18,983 nucleotides of DNA from UBA1149 sp963579235 (lineage in GTDB: Bacteria; Desulfobacterota; Binatia; UBA1149): assembly GCA_963579235.1 (NCBI GenBank), contig CAUZFM010000055.1, forward strand, positions 1 through 18,983, written 5' to 3'. The notes beneath the pieces were generated by a model. The model made no database searches and was not told where the DNA came from. It was given only the letters and a program-made list of their open reading frames with translations. Shown here piece after piece: positions 1-7,197 of the stretch. A program made the translations under genes and the position numbers. Numbering within the stretch: the first letter of the stretch is position 1; each line of letters starts with the position of its first letter.

Positions 1-1041
1 ACCGACGACAGCTGTGACTCGGCCTCTGGCTGCGTCAACGCCGACAACACGGCCTCTTGTGACGACGGCGACGCCTGCACCACGAGCGATACCTGCACCG
101 CGGGTGCCTGCCTGGGTGGTGTGGCCCCGGACTGCGAAGACGACAACGGCTGCACTGATGACAGCTGTGATTCGGCCTCGGGCTGCGTCAACGCCGACAA
201 CACAGCCTCCTGCGAGGACGGCGACGCCTGCACCACGAGCGACAGCTGCAGCGCGGGTGCCTGCCTGGGTGGAGTGGCTCCGGACTGTGAAGACGACAAC
301 GGCTGCACTGATGACAGCTGTGACTCGGCCTCGGGCTGCGCGAACACTGACAACACGGCCTCTTGTGACGACGGCGACGCCTGCACCACGAGCGACGCCT
401 GCAGCGCGGGTGCCTGCCTGGGTGGTGTGGCCCCGGACTGCGAAGACGACAACGGCTGCACCGACGACAGCTGTGATTCGGCTTCGGGCTGTGCGAACAC
501 TGACAACATGGCTTCCTGCGACGACGGCGACGCCTGCACCACGAGCGATACCTGTAGCGCGGGTGCCTGCCTGGGCGGCACGGCTCCGGACTGCGACGAT
601 GTTAACGGCTGCACTGATGACAGCTGTGATTCGGCCTCAGGCTGCGTCAACGCCGACAACACGGCCTCTTGTGACGACGGCGACGCCTGCACCACGAGCG
701 ACACCTGCGCCGCGGGTGCCTGCCTGGGCGGCACGGCTCCTGACTGTGACGATGCCAACGCCTGTACCGACGACAGCTGCGAATCGACCCTGGGCTGCCA
801 CAGCATGGACAACAGCCTGCCCTGCGATGATGGCGACTTCTGTACCACGAGCGATATTTGCTCCAACGGTGCCTGCCTGGGCGGTGCGGCGCTCAATTGC
901 GATGATACCAATGGCTGTACGGACGACTCATGCGACCCATCAAGTGGTTGTGTGACCGTGGACAACGAGGAGCCCTGTGACGATGGCGACCCCTGCACTG
1001 GCACTGATTCCTGTGTGGTCGGGGCCTGCGTGGGTGATTAC
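1..1041 (+). repeat. Tandem 153-bp in-frame repeats, seven units
   Basis: Units begin at 1, 154, 307, 460, 613, 766 and 919, each opening with a codon series for T-D-D-S-C. The period is exactly 153 bp (51 codons). The first five units are nearly identical in DNA and protein, differing mainly at a few positions (for example CVNADN versus CANTDN). Units six and seven are clearly diverged, and the seventh is truncated. The array continues off the left edge, so the true copy number is unknown. Near-identity of the inner units suggests recent duplication or gene conversion, and collapse during assembly is possible. Confidence 0.95.
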
Positions 1042-1287
1042 CTGGTCGACGAGTGCTGCGGCGATCCCGATTCCAGTGGCTGGGTGGGCGTGTCCGATGC
1101 GCTGCGGATTCTCCAGAACGCTGTCGGCATGGACGTGGTCTGTCCCCTGGCCCTCTGCGATGTGAACGGCAGCGGCGTAGTTACTGCGAGCGACGCGCTG
1201 ATGACGCTCATCGTGGCGGTGGGTGGCGAGATGGAGATGGAGTGCTCGATTCTCGAGCCGCTGCCGGAGCTCGATACACTGCCCTGA
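1..1287 (+). CDS. Secreted Cys/Asp-rich repeat protein with dockerin-like C-terminus (5' partial)
   Basis: The reading frame is open from the first base, so the N-terminus and any signal peptide lie outside the window. Six full 51-residue repeats and a shorter seventh run to about position 1041. Each full unit has eight cysteines and acidic clusters such as CDDGD and CTTSD, which would suit disulfide-locked, possibly calcium-binding modules. They resemble Cys-rich repeats of large exported deltaproteobacterial proteins and the Dictyostelium CTDC repeat. From about 1060 to 1230 are two F-hand-like loops (DPDSSGWVGVSD and DVNGSGVVTASD), each followed by an AL-x2-L helix, which is the arrangement of a type I dockerin. 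After that comes only a short proline/acid tail; no membrane anchor or sorting signal is seen. The likely role is extracellular adhesion or scaffolding, but the binding partner is unknown. The frame is certain; the function is not. Confidence 0.85.
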   Translation, partial: TDDSCDSASGCVNADNTASCDDGDACTTSDTCTAGACLGGVAPDCEDDNGCTDDSCDSASGCVNADNTASCEDGDACTTSDSCSAGACLGGVAPDCEDDNGCTDDSCDSASGCANTDNTASCDDGDACTTSDACSAGACLGGVAPDCEDDNGCTDDSCDSASGCANTDNMASCDDGDACTTSDTCSAGACLGGTAPDCDDVNGCTDDSCDSASGCVNADNTASCDDGDACTTSDTCAAGACLGGTAPDCDDANACTDDSCESTLGCHSMDNSLPCDDGDFCTTSDICSNGACLGGAALNCDDTNGCTDDSCDPSSGCVTVDNEEPCDDGDPCTGTDSCVVGACVGDYLVDECCGDPDSSGWVGVSDALRILQNAVGMDVVCPLALCDVNGSGVVTASDALMTLIVAVGGEMEMECSILEPLPELDTLP

Positions 1288-1473
1288 CGGCTAAGGGGAC
1301 GGTCGCCTGTGCTGGCTATGTTCTAGTACCGGCCTGCAGCTCCGCGCCGACCGGTTGACGAGGCAGCACCTTTTTACCGCTGCCATGCGGGCCTCGCCCT
1401 CGAGCGCACTGGACCTGGTTCGGACACCGGGTAAGTCTGGCACGCGCCGTTTACTACCGGCCGAGGGGGACGT

Positions 1474-2529
1474 GTGAAATTCGGACTGCTGCAGATATTT
1501 CAGAACTTCAGGAACCAGGTAAGCGACGAGCGTTTGTGGCAGGAGGAACTCGAGCTGGCCCTGCTGGCCGAAGACCTGGGCTTCGATTCGGTATGGGTGG
1601 TGGAGCACCACTCCAACGACTACTCGGCCTGCCCCGACAACCTTCAATACCTGGCTTACCTGGCTGGACGCACCGAGCGCATCCAGCTGGCCACCGGCGC
1701 AGTCATCGTGCCTTGGAATGACCCGTTGCGGGTTGCCGAGAAGGTCTCGGTACTCGACCATCTGTCGGGTGGCAGGGTTCACCTGGGGTTGGGGCGTGGC
1801 CTGGCCAGGCGTGAGTACAAAAACTTCGGCATAGACATGGACACCTCGCGCGAACGCTTTGACGAGGCTGCCGCGATGATACTGGACGCTCTCGATACCG
1901 GGTTCATAGAGGGCGACGGACCGTACTACCCACAAGCTCGCACCGAAATACGTCCGCGGCCGAGCAGGGGATTCAGGGATCGGCTGGCCTGCATCGCCAT
2001 GTCGCCCGATTCGGTTGACGCCGCGGCCAGGCTGGGCGGGGCCATGGCGGTGTTCTCACAGACGCCGTGGGAGATGATGGCCGAGGAGCTGGAGCGTTGG
2101 CGGGGCATGTACCGCGAGCAACACGGCAGCGATCCGCCCCCGCCGGTGACGGCCGACATCGCAGTCTGCCACGCCGACCTGGCCAGCGCCGCCCAGCTCG
2201 CCGAGCGTCACCTGGTTGGCTACCTGACCACGGTGTTGGAGCACTACGAGCTGATGGGCGAGCACTTCAAACGCGCCAAGGGCTACGAGATGTACGCGAC
2301 AGCCGGCGAGATGATGCGCGAGATCGGCCTCGAGACCATCAAGGAACAGTATCTCGAGGTGCAGGCCTGGGGCGACCCCGCCCAGGTGATCGACCGACTG
2401 CACGCCCGCCACGAACTCATCGGTGATTTCGACCTCAACATGTGTTTTCGCCACGCGGGCATTCCGCTGGAGGACGCCGCCAATGGCATGAAGCTCTTCG
2501 CCGAGAAAGTTATGCCCGAGTTCCGCTGA
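1474..2529 (+). CDS. LLM-class flavin-dependent monooxygenase (luciferase-like)
   Basis: This is a 351-residue protein of the bacterial luciferase-like family: a TIM-barrel enzyme using reduced FMN or F420. The opening MKFGLLQIF, the early segment LAEDLGFDSVWVVEHH, the stretch ATGAVIVPWNDPLRVAEK and the glycine-rich SGGRVHLGLGRGLARREY are hallmarks of the family. The length matches usual members (about 320-380 residues). The start is a GTG at 1474, preceded by a purine-rich ribosome site GAGGGGGA at 1463-1470. No signal peptide is present, so it should be cytoplasmic. It stands alone: the upstream repeat gene ends 186 bp earlier and the downstream chelatase gene converges on it. The substrate cannot be read from the sequence; long-chain aldehydes, alkanes or other small organics are all possible in this family. 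Confidence 0.9.
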   Translation: MKFGLLQIFQNFRNQVSDERLWQEELELALLAEDLGFDSVWVVEHHSNDYSACPDNLQYLAYLAGRTERIQLATGAVIVPWNDPLRVAEKVSVLDHLSGGRVHLGLGRGLARREYKNFGIDMDTSRERFDEAAAMILDALDTGFIEGDGPYYPQARTEIRPRPSRGFRDRLACIAMSPDSVDAAARLGGAMAVFSQTPWEMMAEELERWRGMYREQHGSDPPPPVTADIAVCHADLASAAQLAERHLVGYLTTVLEHYELMGEHFKRAKGYEMYATAGEMMREIGLETIKEQYLEVQAWGDPAQVIDRLHARHELIGDFDLNMCFRHAGIPLEDAANGMKLFAEKVMPEFR

Positions 2530-2541
2530 GGGGCTCGTGTG

Positions 2542-2564
2542 CTGACGCCGGGCGGTGCCGTCAG
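2542..2564. terminator. Short hairpin between convergent genes
   Basis: The arms CTGACG (2542-2547) and CGTCAG (2559-2564) pair perfectly across an 11-nt GC-rich loop. They sit in the 31-bp gap between the stop codons of the monooxygenase and chelatase genes, overlapping the chelatase stop. There is no clear T-tract, so a bidirectional terminator role is inferred from position only. Confidence 0.4.
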
Positions 2565-3070
2565 TCGGCGAGTTTGAGCTGGCCGGCCAGCAGGTCGGCC
2601 ACGAGCTCGAGGTCGTAGGGCCAGCTGTAATCAATGCTTACCCCGGGGTGGCGCTTGCACGCGCGCTCCACCAGCTCGGGGATATCTTTTTCCGAGTGCG
2701 AACCGCCGCGCGTAAACATGGTGGTCAGCAGGCTGAGCTTCTCGACTCCCTCGGCCACAAGGCGGTCTATCACCTCGTCTGGTGAAGGCGCGCAGAACTC
2801 GTTGTAGGCGACTTCGAGCCTTTGCTCACCCAGCCTCAGCGCCAACGCCCGACCCACGGCTTCGAGCCCGGACTTGTAAGGGTCGCTGTCGTCGGTTCGC
2901 TCCCACGTCCTGACCAGGCGGTCGAGTTCGGCCTCGCGCTCGCACATGTCCTGCCGGCCCTCGCGCTCGCGGGCCTTCTCGAGACCCTTGAGTTCGGATA
3001 TCTGCTCGCGTGGAAAGTCGCTGGGCACTCCACCGTGCCCGATCAGTACTACTGCTTCCGAAATGGCCAT
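2561..3070 (-). CDS. CbiX/SirB-type sirohydrochlorin chelatase
   Basis: The 169-residue product looks like a class II chelatase of the CbiX/SirB family, which inserts cobalt or iron into sirohydrochlorin for cobalamin or siroheme synthesis. The N-terminus VVLIGHGGVPSDFP carries the first metal-binding histidine (His12). The later segment FTRGGSHSEKDIPE carries the second (His125), followed by the typical DIPE. Between them lies a charged helical insert (about residues 20-65) that short archaeal CbiX proteins lack. The Glu-Phe-Cys-Ala-Pro stretch near residue 91 is typical of the longer bacterial subgroup. The start is an ATG at 3070 with only a weak ribosome site. No other tetrapyrrole gene is nearby, so the metal and pathway cannot be assigned; an orphan role is possible. 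Confidence 0.8.
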   Translation of the reverse strand: MAISEAVVLIGHGGVPSDFPREQISELKGLEKAREREGRQDMCEREAELDRLVRTWERTDDSDPYKSGLEAVGRALALRLGEQRLEVAYNEFCAPSPDEVIDRLVAEGVEKLSLLTTMFTRGGSHSEKDIPELVERACKRHPGVSIDYSWPYDLELVADLLAGQLKLAD

Positions 3071-3194
3071 GTCCCACTCTGTGTACAGCGGGTGCTACAA
3101 GCAAGTGGAGGGATGTCCCTGGCTATGGTCGGGGTCAGGTGTCGGGCCTCGAGCAGCGCCACCGACTCGGGCCCGACGGTACCAGCTCCAGCGT

Positions 3195-3218
3195 GGCCGA
3201 CTGGCCGGTCAGTCGGCC
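3195..3218. repeat. Perfect 9-bp inverted repeat
   Basis: The arms GGCCGACTG (3195-3203) and CAGTCGGCC (3210-3218) are exact reverse complements around the 6-nt loop GCCGGT. They lie upstream of the chelatase start on the minus strand. Either an operator or an RNA stem in a leader is possible; no T-run follows on either strand. Confidence 0.6.
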
Positions 3219-3244
3219 TCTCACCACGGCCAGGTCTGCGAGGT

Positions 3245-3264
3245 GCTCCCCCGTGAGGGGGGGC
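3245..3264. repeat. GC hairpin with GTGA loop
   Basis: The left arm GCTCCCCC (3245-3252) and right arm GGGGGGGC (3257-3264) pair over eight positions with one G-T wobble. The loop, GTGA, is of GNRA type when read on the plus strand. No T-tract follows, so a terminator is unlikely. Confidence 0.5.
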
Positions 3265-3379
3265 TGAGGCGAGTTCGATTTCTTCGAGCCAGGGGCTCGG
3301 GGGACCATTGATGGCGGTGCCCACGCGGACATAATACGGCAGCAGCGAGCCCTGATGCAGGCCTGGTAAGCTTTTCTGC

Positions 3380-3409
3380 TTTACACGGCCCCGGCCATGG
3401 ACCGATAAT
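3380..3409 (+). promoter_or_regulatory. Sigma70-like promoter for the beta-helix gene
   Basis: TTTACA (3380-3385) matches the -35 consensus at five of six bases, and GATAAT (3404-3409) matches the -10 consensus at five of six, with an 18-bp spacer. Transcription would begin near 3416, about 60 nt before the ATG at 3478. That placement also argues against the in-frame TTG at 3415 as the start codon. Confidence 0.6.
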
Positions 3410-3477
3410 CTATCTTGCGGGCAGACCGGGTAACAAGTGGAGCCGTTGTGCTGACGGTTGCCCCGCGCGAGGACAAC

Positions 3478-5727
3478 ATGACCCGAAGAATTGTGACCCC
3501 GCCCGCGCTGTTGGTTAAGCGGACCGCCGCGCTCCTGCTCGTGCTGCTGCTGCCGGGGCTCGTGCTCGCGGGGCCGGGACAGCAGGACAAGACACAACAG
3601 AAATGCCTTAGCTCGCTTGGCAAGGCCGGGGCCAAGGTGTCCAAGGCCAGGGCCAAGGAGATTTCGGGTTGTCTCAAGGACGCGGGCAAGGGCATGTACC
3701 CGGCGGGCAAGGGGGTACAGGCCTGCATGGGGACCGACGCGCGCGGCAAGGTCGCCCGGGCCATGCAGAAGACCGGTGATCAGCAACAGAAGCGTTGCAC
3801 GACGCGGCCCGGTTTCGGCTACACCGACGCCGACGCCGTCAACTCCATGGCCGATAACGCGCTGGTGGGGGCCGCCATTGAACTGCTGGGGGGTGACCTG
3901 GACACGGGCGTTTCAACCGCCGCCGCCGGCAACCGTTGCCAGGGCGACCTGTTCAAGTTCACGGGCAAGGCGCTGAGCGCTGCGTGGAAGGATTACAACA
4001 GCTGCAGCAAGCGCGGATTGAAGGACGGCAGCGTGGCATCCCGCTGGCAACTGGAAAGCTGTGTAACGGCGTTGCAGGCTGCGGGCAGTAAGACCACCCG
4101 GGCGGTAACCAAGCTCTCCGCCCGGGTCGCAAAAAGTTGCGCGGGCCTTGACCTCGCGGCCACGCTTCCCGGCAGCTGCTCGGCGGCCGGTGACACCGGC
4201 GCCTGCCTGGCCGAACGCGTGCATTGCCAGGCCTGTCGCATGCTCAGCGACGCGGCCGACCTCGCCGGCGATTGCGACCTCTTCGACGACGGCAACGATA
4301 ACGCGAGTTGCCCCGATTACCCGGTGGTGTTCGAGAACATGCGGCAGCTGGCCGTAACCGGCATCACCCGCTACGTGATGCCGGCCGAGCCCTGTGCCGC
4401 CGACAGCAAAAACGGGTTGGCTCCCGACTGTTCGGCCGGTGGCAACAGCGGCCCGTGGGCGACCCTGTCCCCGGTGCCGGCTAATCCGCTTACCGCCGGT
4501 GACGCGCTGGAGCTGGGTGCGGGAACCCACTCGCTGGCAAAGCAGACCGCCTCGCAACCGGCATCGGGGACTCCCACCCGGCCCATCAGGATCAGTGCTT
4601 ATGCGGGGCAGGCGGCCGTGTTGGACGGTGGCTGGAGTGACCTGGAGGTCCCGGGCGATGAGACCCCGGTGCTGCGCGTGGGTGCTGCCTACCAGTACTG
4701 GAAGGGCTTGGTGCTGGACGGCTGCAACATGGTCTGCGTGCAGGTCAAGGAGGGCTCGGATCACCTGTTGTTCGAGGGCAACACGGTGAGCGGTGGTGGC
4801 GAGGACGGAATAAAGGTCACGGTGTCGCGCCTGGGGCTGTACCTCGACAACGAGTTCACCGACTTTCACAACGAGGCCATAGACGTGTGGCACACCCGCC
4901 ACGCGTGGTTCGTGGGCAACGAGTTCCACCACAACAACACGGGGGTACGCGACCCGAGCGAGGTCATGTGGACCAAGGGCGGTGCCGAGAACATCCACAT
5001 CGTGGGCAATTCTTTTCATGACCTGGACCTGCACACCCGCGCGCTGCAGCTGGGCGGCTGTTGCTGGGCCAACTGGGAGCAACGCGGTGGGCTATTGTGC
5101 GAGGGCGGGGTTCTCACCTGTGACCCCACTGGCGATTGCTGCGACTGCGTGGGTGGACAGTGGGTGGCGCAGCCGGTGGCTCGGCAGGTGTACGCGCTGG
5201 GCAACTCCTTCAACGCGGTCACCCTGGGCAACCCGACCGTGGAGGGCCAGCAGGGCGTGCTGGGAGCCTCGGGTTGCCACGACTGCGAGGCGGCCTTCAA
5301 CGTGGTGAGCGACAGCGACGACGCGTTTTCCTTGTCTTCCACCAGCGGAAACAACAACCAGCCCTGCTGTGGCAGTCTCAACTGTAACGACCCGGTTACC
5401 GGCCAGTGCAACCAGCCGGCCGACTGCAGCTACACCGACTACCCGGTAAACGTGAGCTTTCACGACAACGTGGCCATAGCCGTACGCCAGTCCGCTAGCG
5501 GCACAGGCGGTGGCAACAGCGCGCGCTTGTGGAACATGAAGAGCGACGTGCCTGCGATGTCCACCGACCTCGACATCGACGCCAACACCTACTGCGTGGA
5601 TCAGCCGGTGACCTGCCGCGTGGGCGGTACCAGTACGACGCCGATGATCTTTGCCGATTGGCAGGCCCTGGGCTGGGACACCACCAGCACACTGGTCGAT
5701 GAGGCTTCGTGCCCACCCTTGAGGTGA
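3478..5727 (+). CDS. Exported right-handed parallel beta-helix protein with Cys-rich helical N-domain
   Basis: I chose the ATG at 3478: it has GAGGA just upstream, lies downstream of the promoter, and opens a standard signal peptide (basic MTRR, hydrophobic run LLLVLLLPGLVLA, cleavage near residue 31). An in-frame TTG at 3415 would add 21 residues. The 749-residue product has two parts. Residues about 35-270 are Lys/Ala-rich helices with cysteine-bracketed stretches, for example CLSSLGKAGAKVSKARAKE and CQGDLFKFTGKALSAAWKDY. From about residue 320, GDALELGAGTH, PIRISAYAGQAAVLDGG and repeated strand-turn units (LLFEGNTVSG, LYLDNEFTDF, AWFVGNEFHHN, IHIVGNSFHDL) form a pectate-lyase-like beta-helix. 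Such folds are common in polysaccharide lyases and surface proteins. No catalytic set is recognised, so enzyme versus adhesin is open. It is many-cysteined and surely extracytoplasmic. Confidence 0.85.
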   Translation: MTRRIVTPPALLVKRTAALLLVLLLPGLVLAGPGQQDKTQQKCLSSLGKAGAKVSKARAKEISGCLKDAGKGMYPAGKGVQACMGTDARGKVARAMQKTGDQQQKRCTTRPGFGYTDADAVNSMADNALVGAAIELLGGDLDTGVSTAAAGNRCQGDLFKFTGKALSAAWKDYNSCSKRGLKDGSVASRWQLESCVTALQAAGSKTTRAVTKLSARVAKSCAGLDLAATLPGSCSAAGDTGACLAERVHCQACRMLSDAADLAGDCDLFDDGNDNASCPDYPVVFENMRQLAVTGITRYVMPAEPCAADSKNGLAPDCSAGGNSGPWATLSPVPANPLTAGDALELGAGTHSLAKQTASQPASGTPTRPIRISAYAGQAAVLDGGWSDLEVPGDETPVLRVGAAYQYWKGLVLDGCNMVCVQVKEGSDHLLFEGNTVSGGGEDGIKVTVSRLGLYLDNEFTDFHNEAIDVWHTRHAWFVGNEFHHNNTGVRDPSEVMWTKGGAENIHIVGNSFHDLDLHTRALQLGGCCWANWEQRGGLLCEGGVLTCDPTGDCCDCVGGQWVAQPVARQVYALGNSFNAVTLGNPTVEGQQGVLGASGCHDCEAAFNVVSDSDDAFSLSSTSGNNNQPCCGSLNCNDPVTGQCNQPADCSYTDYPVNVSFHDNVAIAVRQSASGTGGGNSARLWNMKSDVPAMSTDLDIDANTYCVDQPVTCRVGGTSTTPMIFADWQALGWDTTSTLVDEASCPPLR

Positions 5728-5774
5728 ACGAGGGGAACGGGTAGCACCGTTGAATGCGACAGGGGGAACCTGAG

Positions 5775-6233
5775 ATGGCAATAACAGTACAGGGCGCGGT
5801 GACGGCTGCTGCCGAGCTGGACTTCGATGCCCTCGCCGCGCTGCCCGGGCAGGTGGCCGACCTCGGACAGGTGGTCGAGGGGCGCGAGGGCGCAGCGGTA
5901 AGGCTGTCGGCTGTTCTTGAATCGGTAGGCGTCGCAGACGGTGCCGACTGGATAACCCTTGAGTCGGACGACGGCGAGTTTGCCATCAGCGTGCACTTGG
6001 CCGCTGTGGGAGACGCGGTACTGGCCTACAGCTTCAACGGCGGTCCGCTGCCCATCGAGCAGGGCGGGCCGGTGAGATTCTACTTGGTCGACGCAGCCGA
6101 TTGCGGCAGCGCGAGTGTCGACGAGTGCACCAACGTTAAGTCGGTCGCGATCATAACGCTGTCACGCGAGCGCGGCCGCGACACTCGCCCCAGGACTGCG
6201 CGCGAACACGAGGCCCTTCACTCCCACGAGTAA
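5775..6233 (+). CDS. Small sulfite-oxidase-fold (molybdopterin-binding-like) protein
   Basis: The 152-residue protein resembles the oxidoreductase molybdopterin-binding domain of the sulfite oxidase/MsrP family. Visible segments are LDFDALAALPGQ, then AAVRLSAVLESVGV, WITLESDDGEFAISV, LAYSFNGGPLPIEQGGPVR and NVKSVAIITL, in the family order. There is no signal peptide. By-eye comparison with the MsrP encoded nearby shows no cysteine where the molybdenum-ligating Cys should be, so it may not be a normal molybdoenzyme. The ATG at 5775 is preferred because AGGGGG lies about 8 nt upstream; an ATG at 5754 would add seven residues. It follows the beta-helix gene by 47 bp on the same strand and converges on the sulfotransferase. 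The tail is charged and His-containing. Confidence 0.7.
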   Translation: MAITVQGAVTAAAELDFDALAALPGQVADLGQVVEGREGAAVRLSAVLESVGVADGADWITLESDDGEFAISVHLAAVGDAVLAYSFNGGPLPIEQGGPVRFYLVDAADCGSASVDECTNVKSVAIITLSRERGRDTRPRTAREHEALHSHE

Positions 6234-6252
6234 GCCCGGTTCGGCACCGCGG

Positions 6253-7167
6253 TCAGCGAAGGCTGCTCGCGCTTGAGTCCACGAGCGTGTGGTAGTCGAC
6301 GATCTCCAGCGACAGCAGGTCTTCGAGGAACTCGCGGTGGTGGTCGGGCATGGAGCTGTCACCGGCCGGGTTGACGCGCTGTTCGGCCAAATCACCCACG
6401 TAGCGCGCGTCGTCCGTCACGCCCAGGAAACGCATGGTTTCGAGCAGCAGTTCGGACGGCCGAAGCGACACGTCGTCGTAGGGCAGGACCAGCGCGTTGC
6501 CCGGCTGCAGGTAGCCCTGCCAGCGCTCGAGGTTTTGTTGGTAGCGGGCACAGGCCAGCTGGTAAGGCGCTGCGAAGAACTCCTGCCACTGCTGGTCGCT
6601 GACGTCCAGCATGCTGCGGCCGGGGTTGCGCACGAGGTCCTTCCGGGCGTGTGACCAGGCGCGCTCCACGGGGTCGCGCAGCATCATGATTATCCTGATC
6701 GACGGGTTGAGCGTGGTTATCTCGGCGATGACCTCTTCGGGCAGCGCCGCGTAGCTGGCCGTAGCCTCTCCTCTTACCCGCGGCAGGTACAAACGGCGGT
6801 GGCGCACGAGGGCGCGGGCCTGCTTGTAAATCCAGTGCTGGGGGCTGTCGCTGAAAAAGCGAAGGTAGTAGTCGAGGCGGTCGCTGGTGAACTTAAGGTG
6901 ATCGCGTTCGACGAGGCGGTTGAAGAAGAACAGCTCCTTGGGCTCGGAGAAAAACACCTCGGGGTGTTCTCTCAGGTTGGCGTGCAGCCAGGTGGTACCG
7001 GTGCGCTGCGGGCCCACGACCATGAAGTCAGGAAACCGCGCCAGCGACGTTCCCGTTTTGTCGGCGCGCACGAGCTTGAGTTGCTCGGCAAGCTCTACGC
7101 TGACTGTGCGCGGTCGTGCTGTGTCGGTGGTGGTCACGGTATTACAGTATGCCACGGCGGCCTGCAT
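6253..7167 (-). CDS. PAPS-dependent sulfotransferase
   Basis: This 304-residue cytoplasmic enzyme should transfer sulfate from PAPS to an acceptor. The 5'-phosphosulfate-binding loop is GPQRTGTTWL (residues 52-61), and the 3'-phosphate-binding motif is RDPVERAWSH (residues 164-173). GEATASY (133-139) and FFFNRLVERDH near residue 80-90 fit bacterial Sulfotransfer-family proteins related to heparan N-deacetylase/sulfotransferase domains. The ATG at 7167 has no clear ribosome site; a GTG ten codons later is an alternative. It is the last gene of the minus-strand block, 30 bp after msrQ, and may be translated from the same message. The acceptor (glycan, lipid or small molecule) cannot be told from the sequence. 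Confidence 0.88.
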   Translation of the reverse strand: MQAAVAYCNTVTTTDTARPRTVSVELAEQLKLVRADKTGTSLARFPDFMVVGPQRTGTTWLHANLREHPEVFFSEPKELFFFNRLVERDHLKFTSDRLDYYLRFFSDSPQHWIYKQARALVRHRRLYLPRVRGEATASYAALPEEVIAEITTLNPSIRIIMMLRDPVERAWSHARKDLVRNPGRSMLDVSDQQWQEFFAAPYQLACARYQQNLERWQGYLQPGNALVLPYDDVSLRPSELLLETMRFLGVTDDARYVGDLAEQRVNPAGDSSMPDHHREFLEDLLSLEIVDYHTLVDSSASSLR

Positions 7168-7197
7168 TTCGCCGTGCAGACGCGGGTGGGGTTTCGC

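Larger units (their letters stand above)
3071..3477. other. Intergenic region with hairpins and promoter
   Basis: This 407-bp divergent gap separates the chelatase from the beta-helix gene. It holds two strong inverted repeats (3195-3218 and 3245-3264) and a promoter for the rightward gene (3380-3409). On the minus strand, pieces of coherent-looking protein occur in different frames between about 3370 and 3080, which could be a frameshifted gene remnant or chance in GC-rich DNA. I found no intact gene and no convincing cobalamin riboswitch core. Confidence 0.6.

Noticed and set aside
14..955. Long Thr/Ala/Pro-rich open frame in the second plus frame
   Set aside because: It is a shifted reading of the 153-bp repeats; the unit length is a multiple of three, so an open alternative frame is copied along. 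The Cys-rich frame has the dockerin tail and natural composition.
1..1041. CRISPR-like array
   Set aside because: Repeats are 153 bp, contiguous and in frame with no unique spacers; they encode protein modules.
3071..3300. Cobalamin riboswitch upstream of the CbiX-like gene
   Set aside because: Only a loose AGACCTGGCC resembles the B12 box; the rest of the conserved core is missing.
3415..3477. Upstream TTG start for the beta-helix protein
   Set aside because: It coincides with the predicted transcription start, has no ribosome site, and would put 21 residues before a good signal peptide.
3913..5082. 389-codon minus-strand open frame inside the beta-helix gene
   Set aside because: Antisense shadow of a GC-rich gene; no recognisable domain, while the plus strand has a signal peptide, promoter and beta-helix units.
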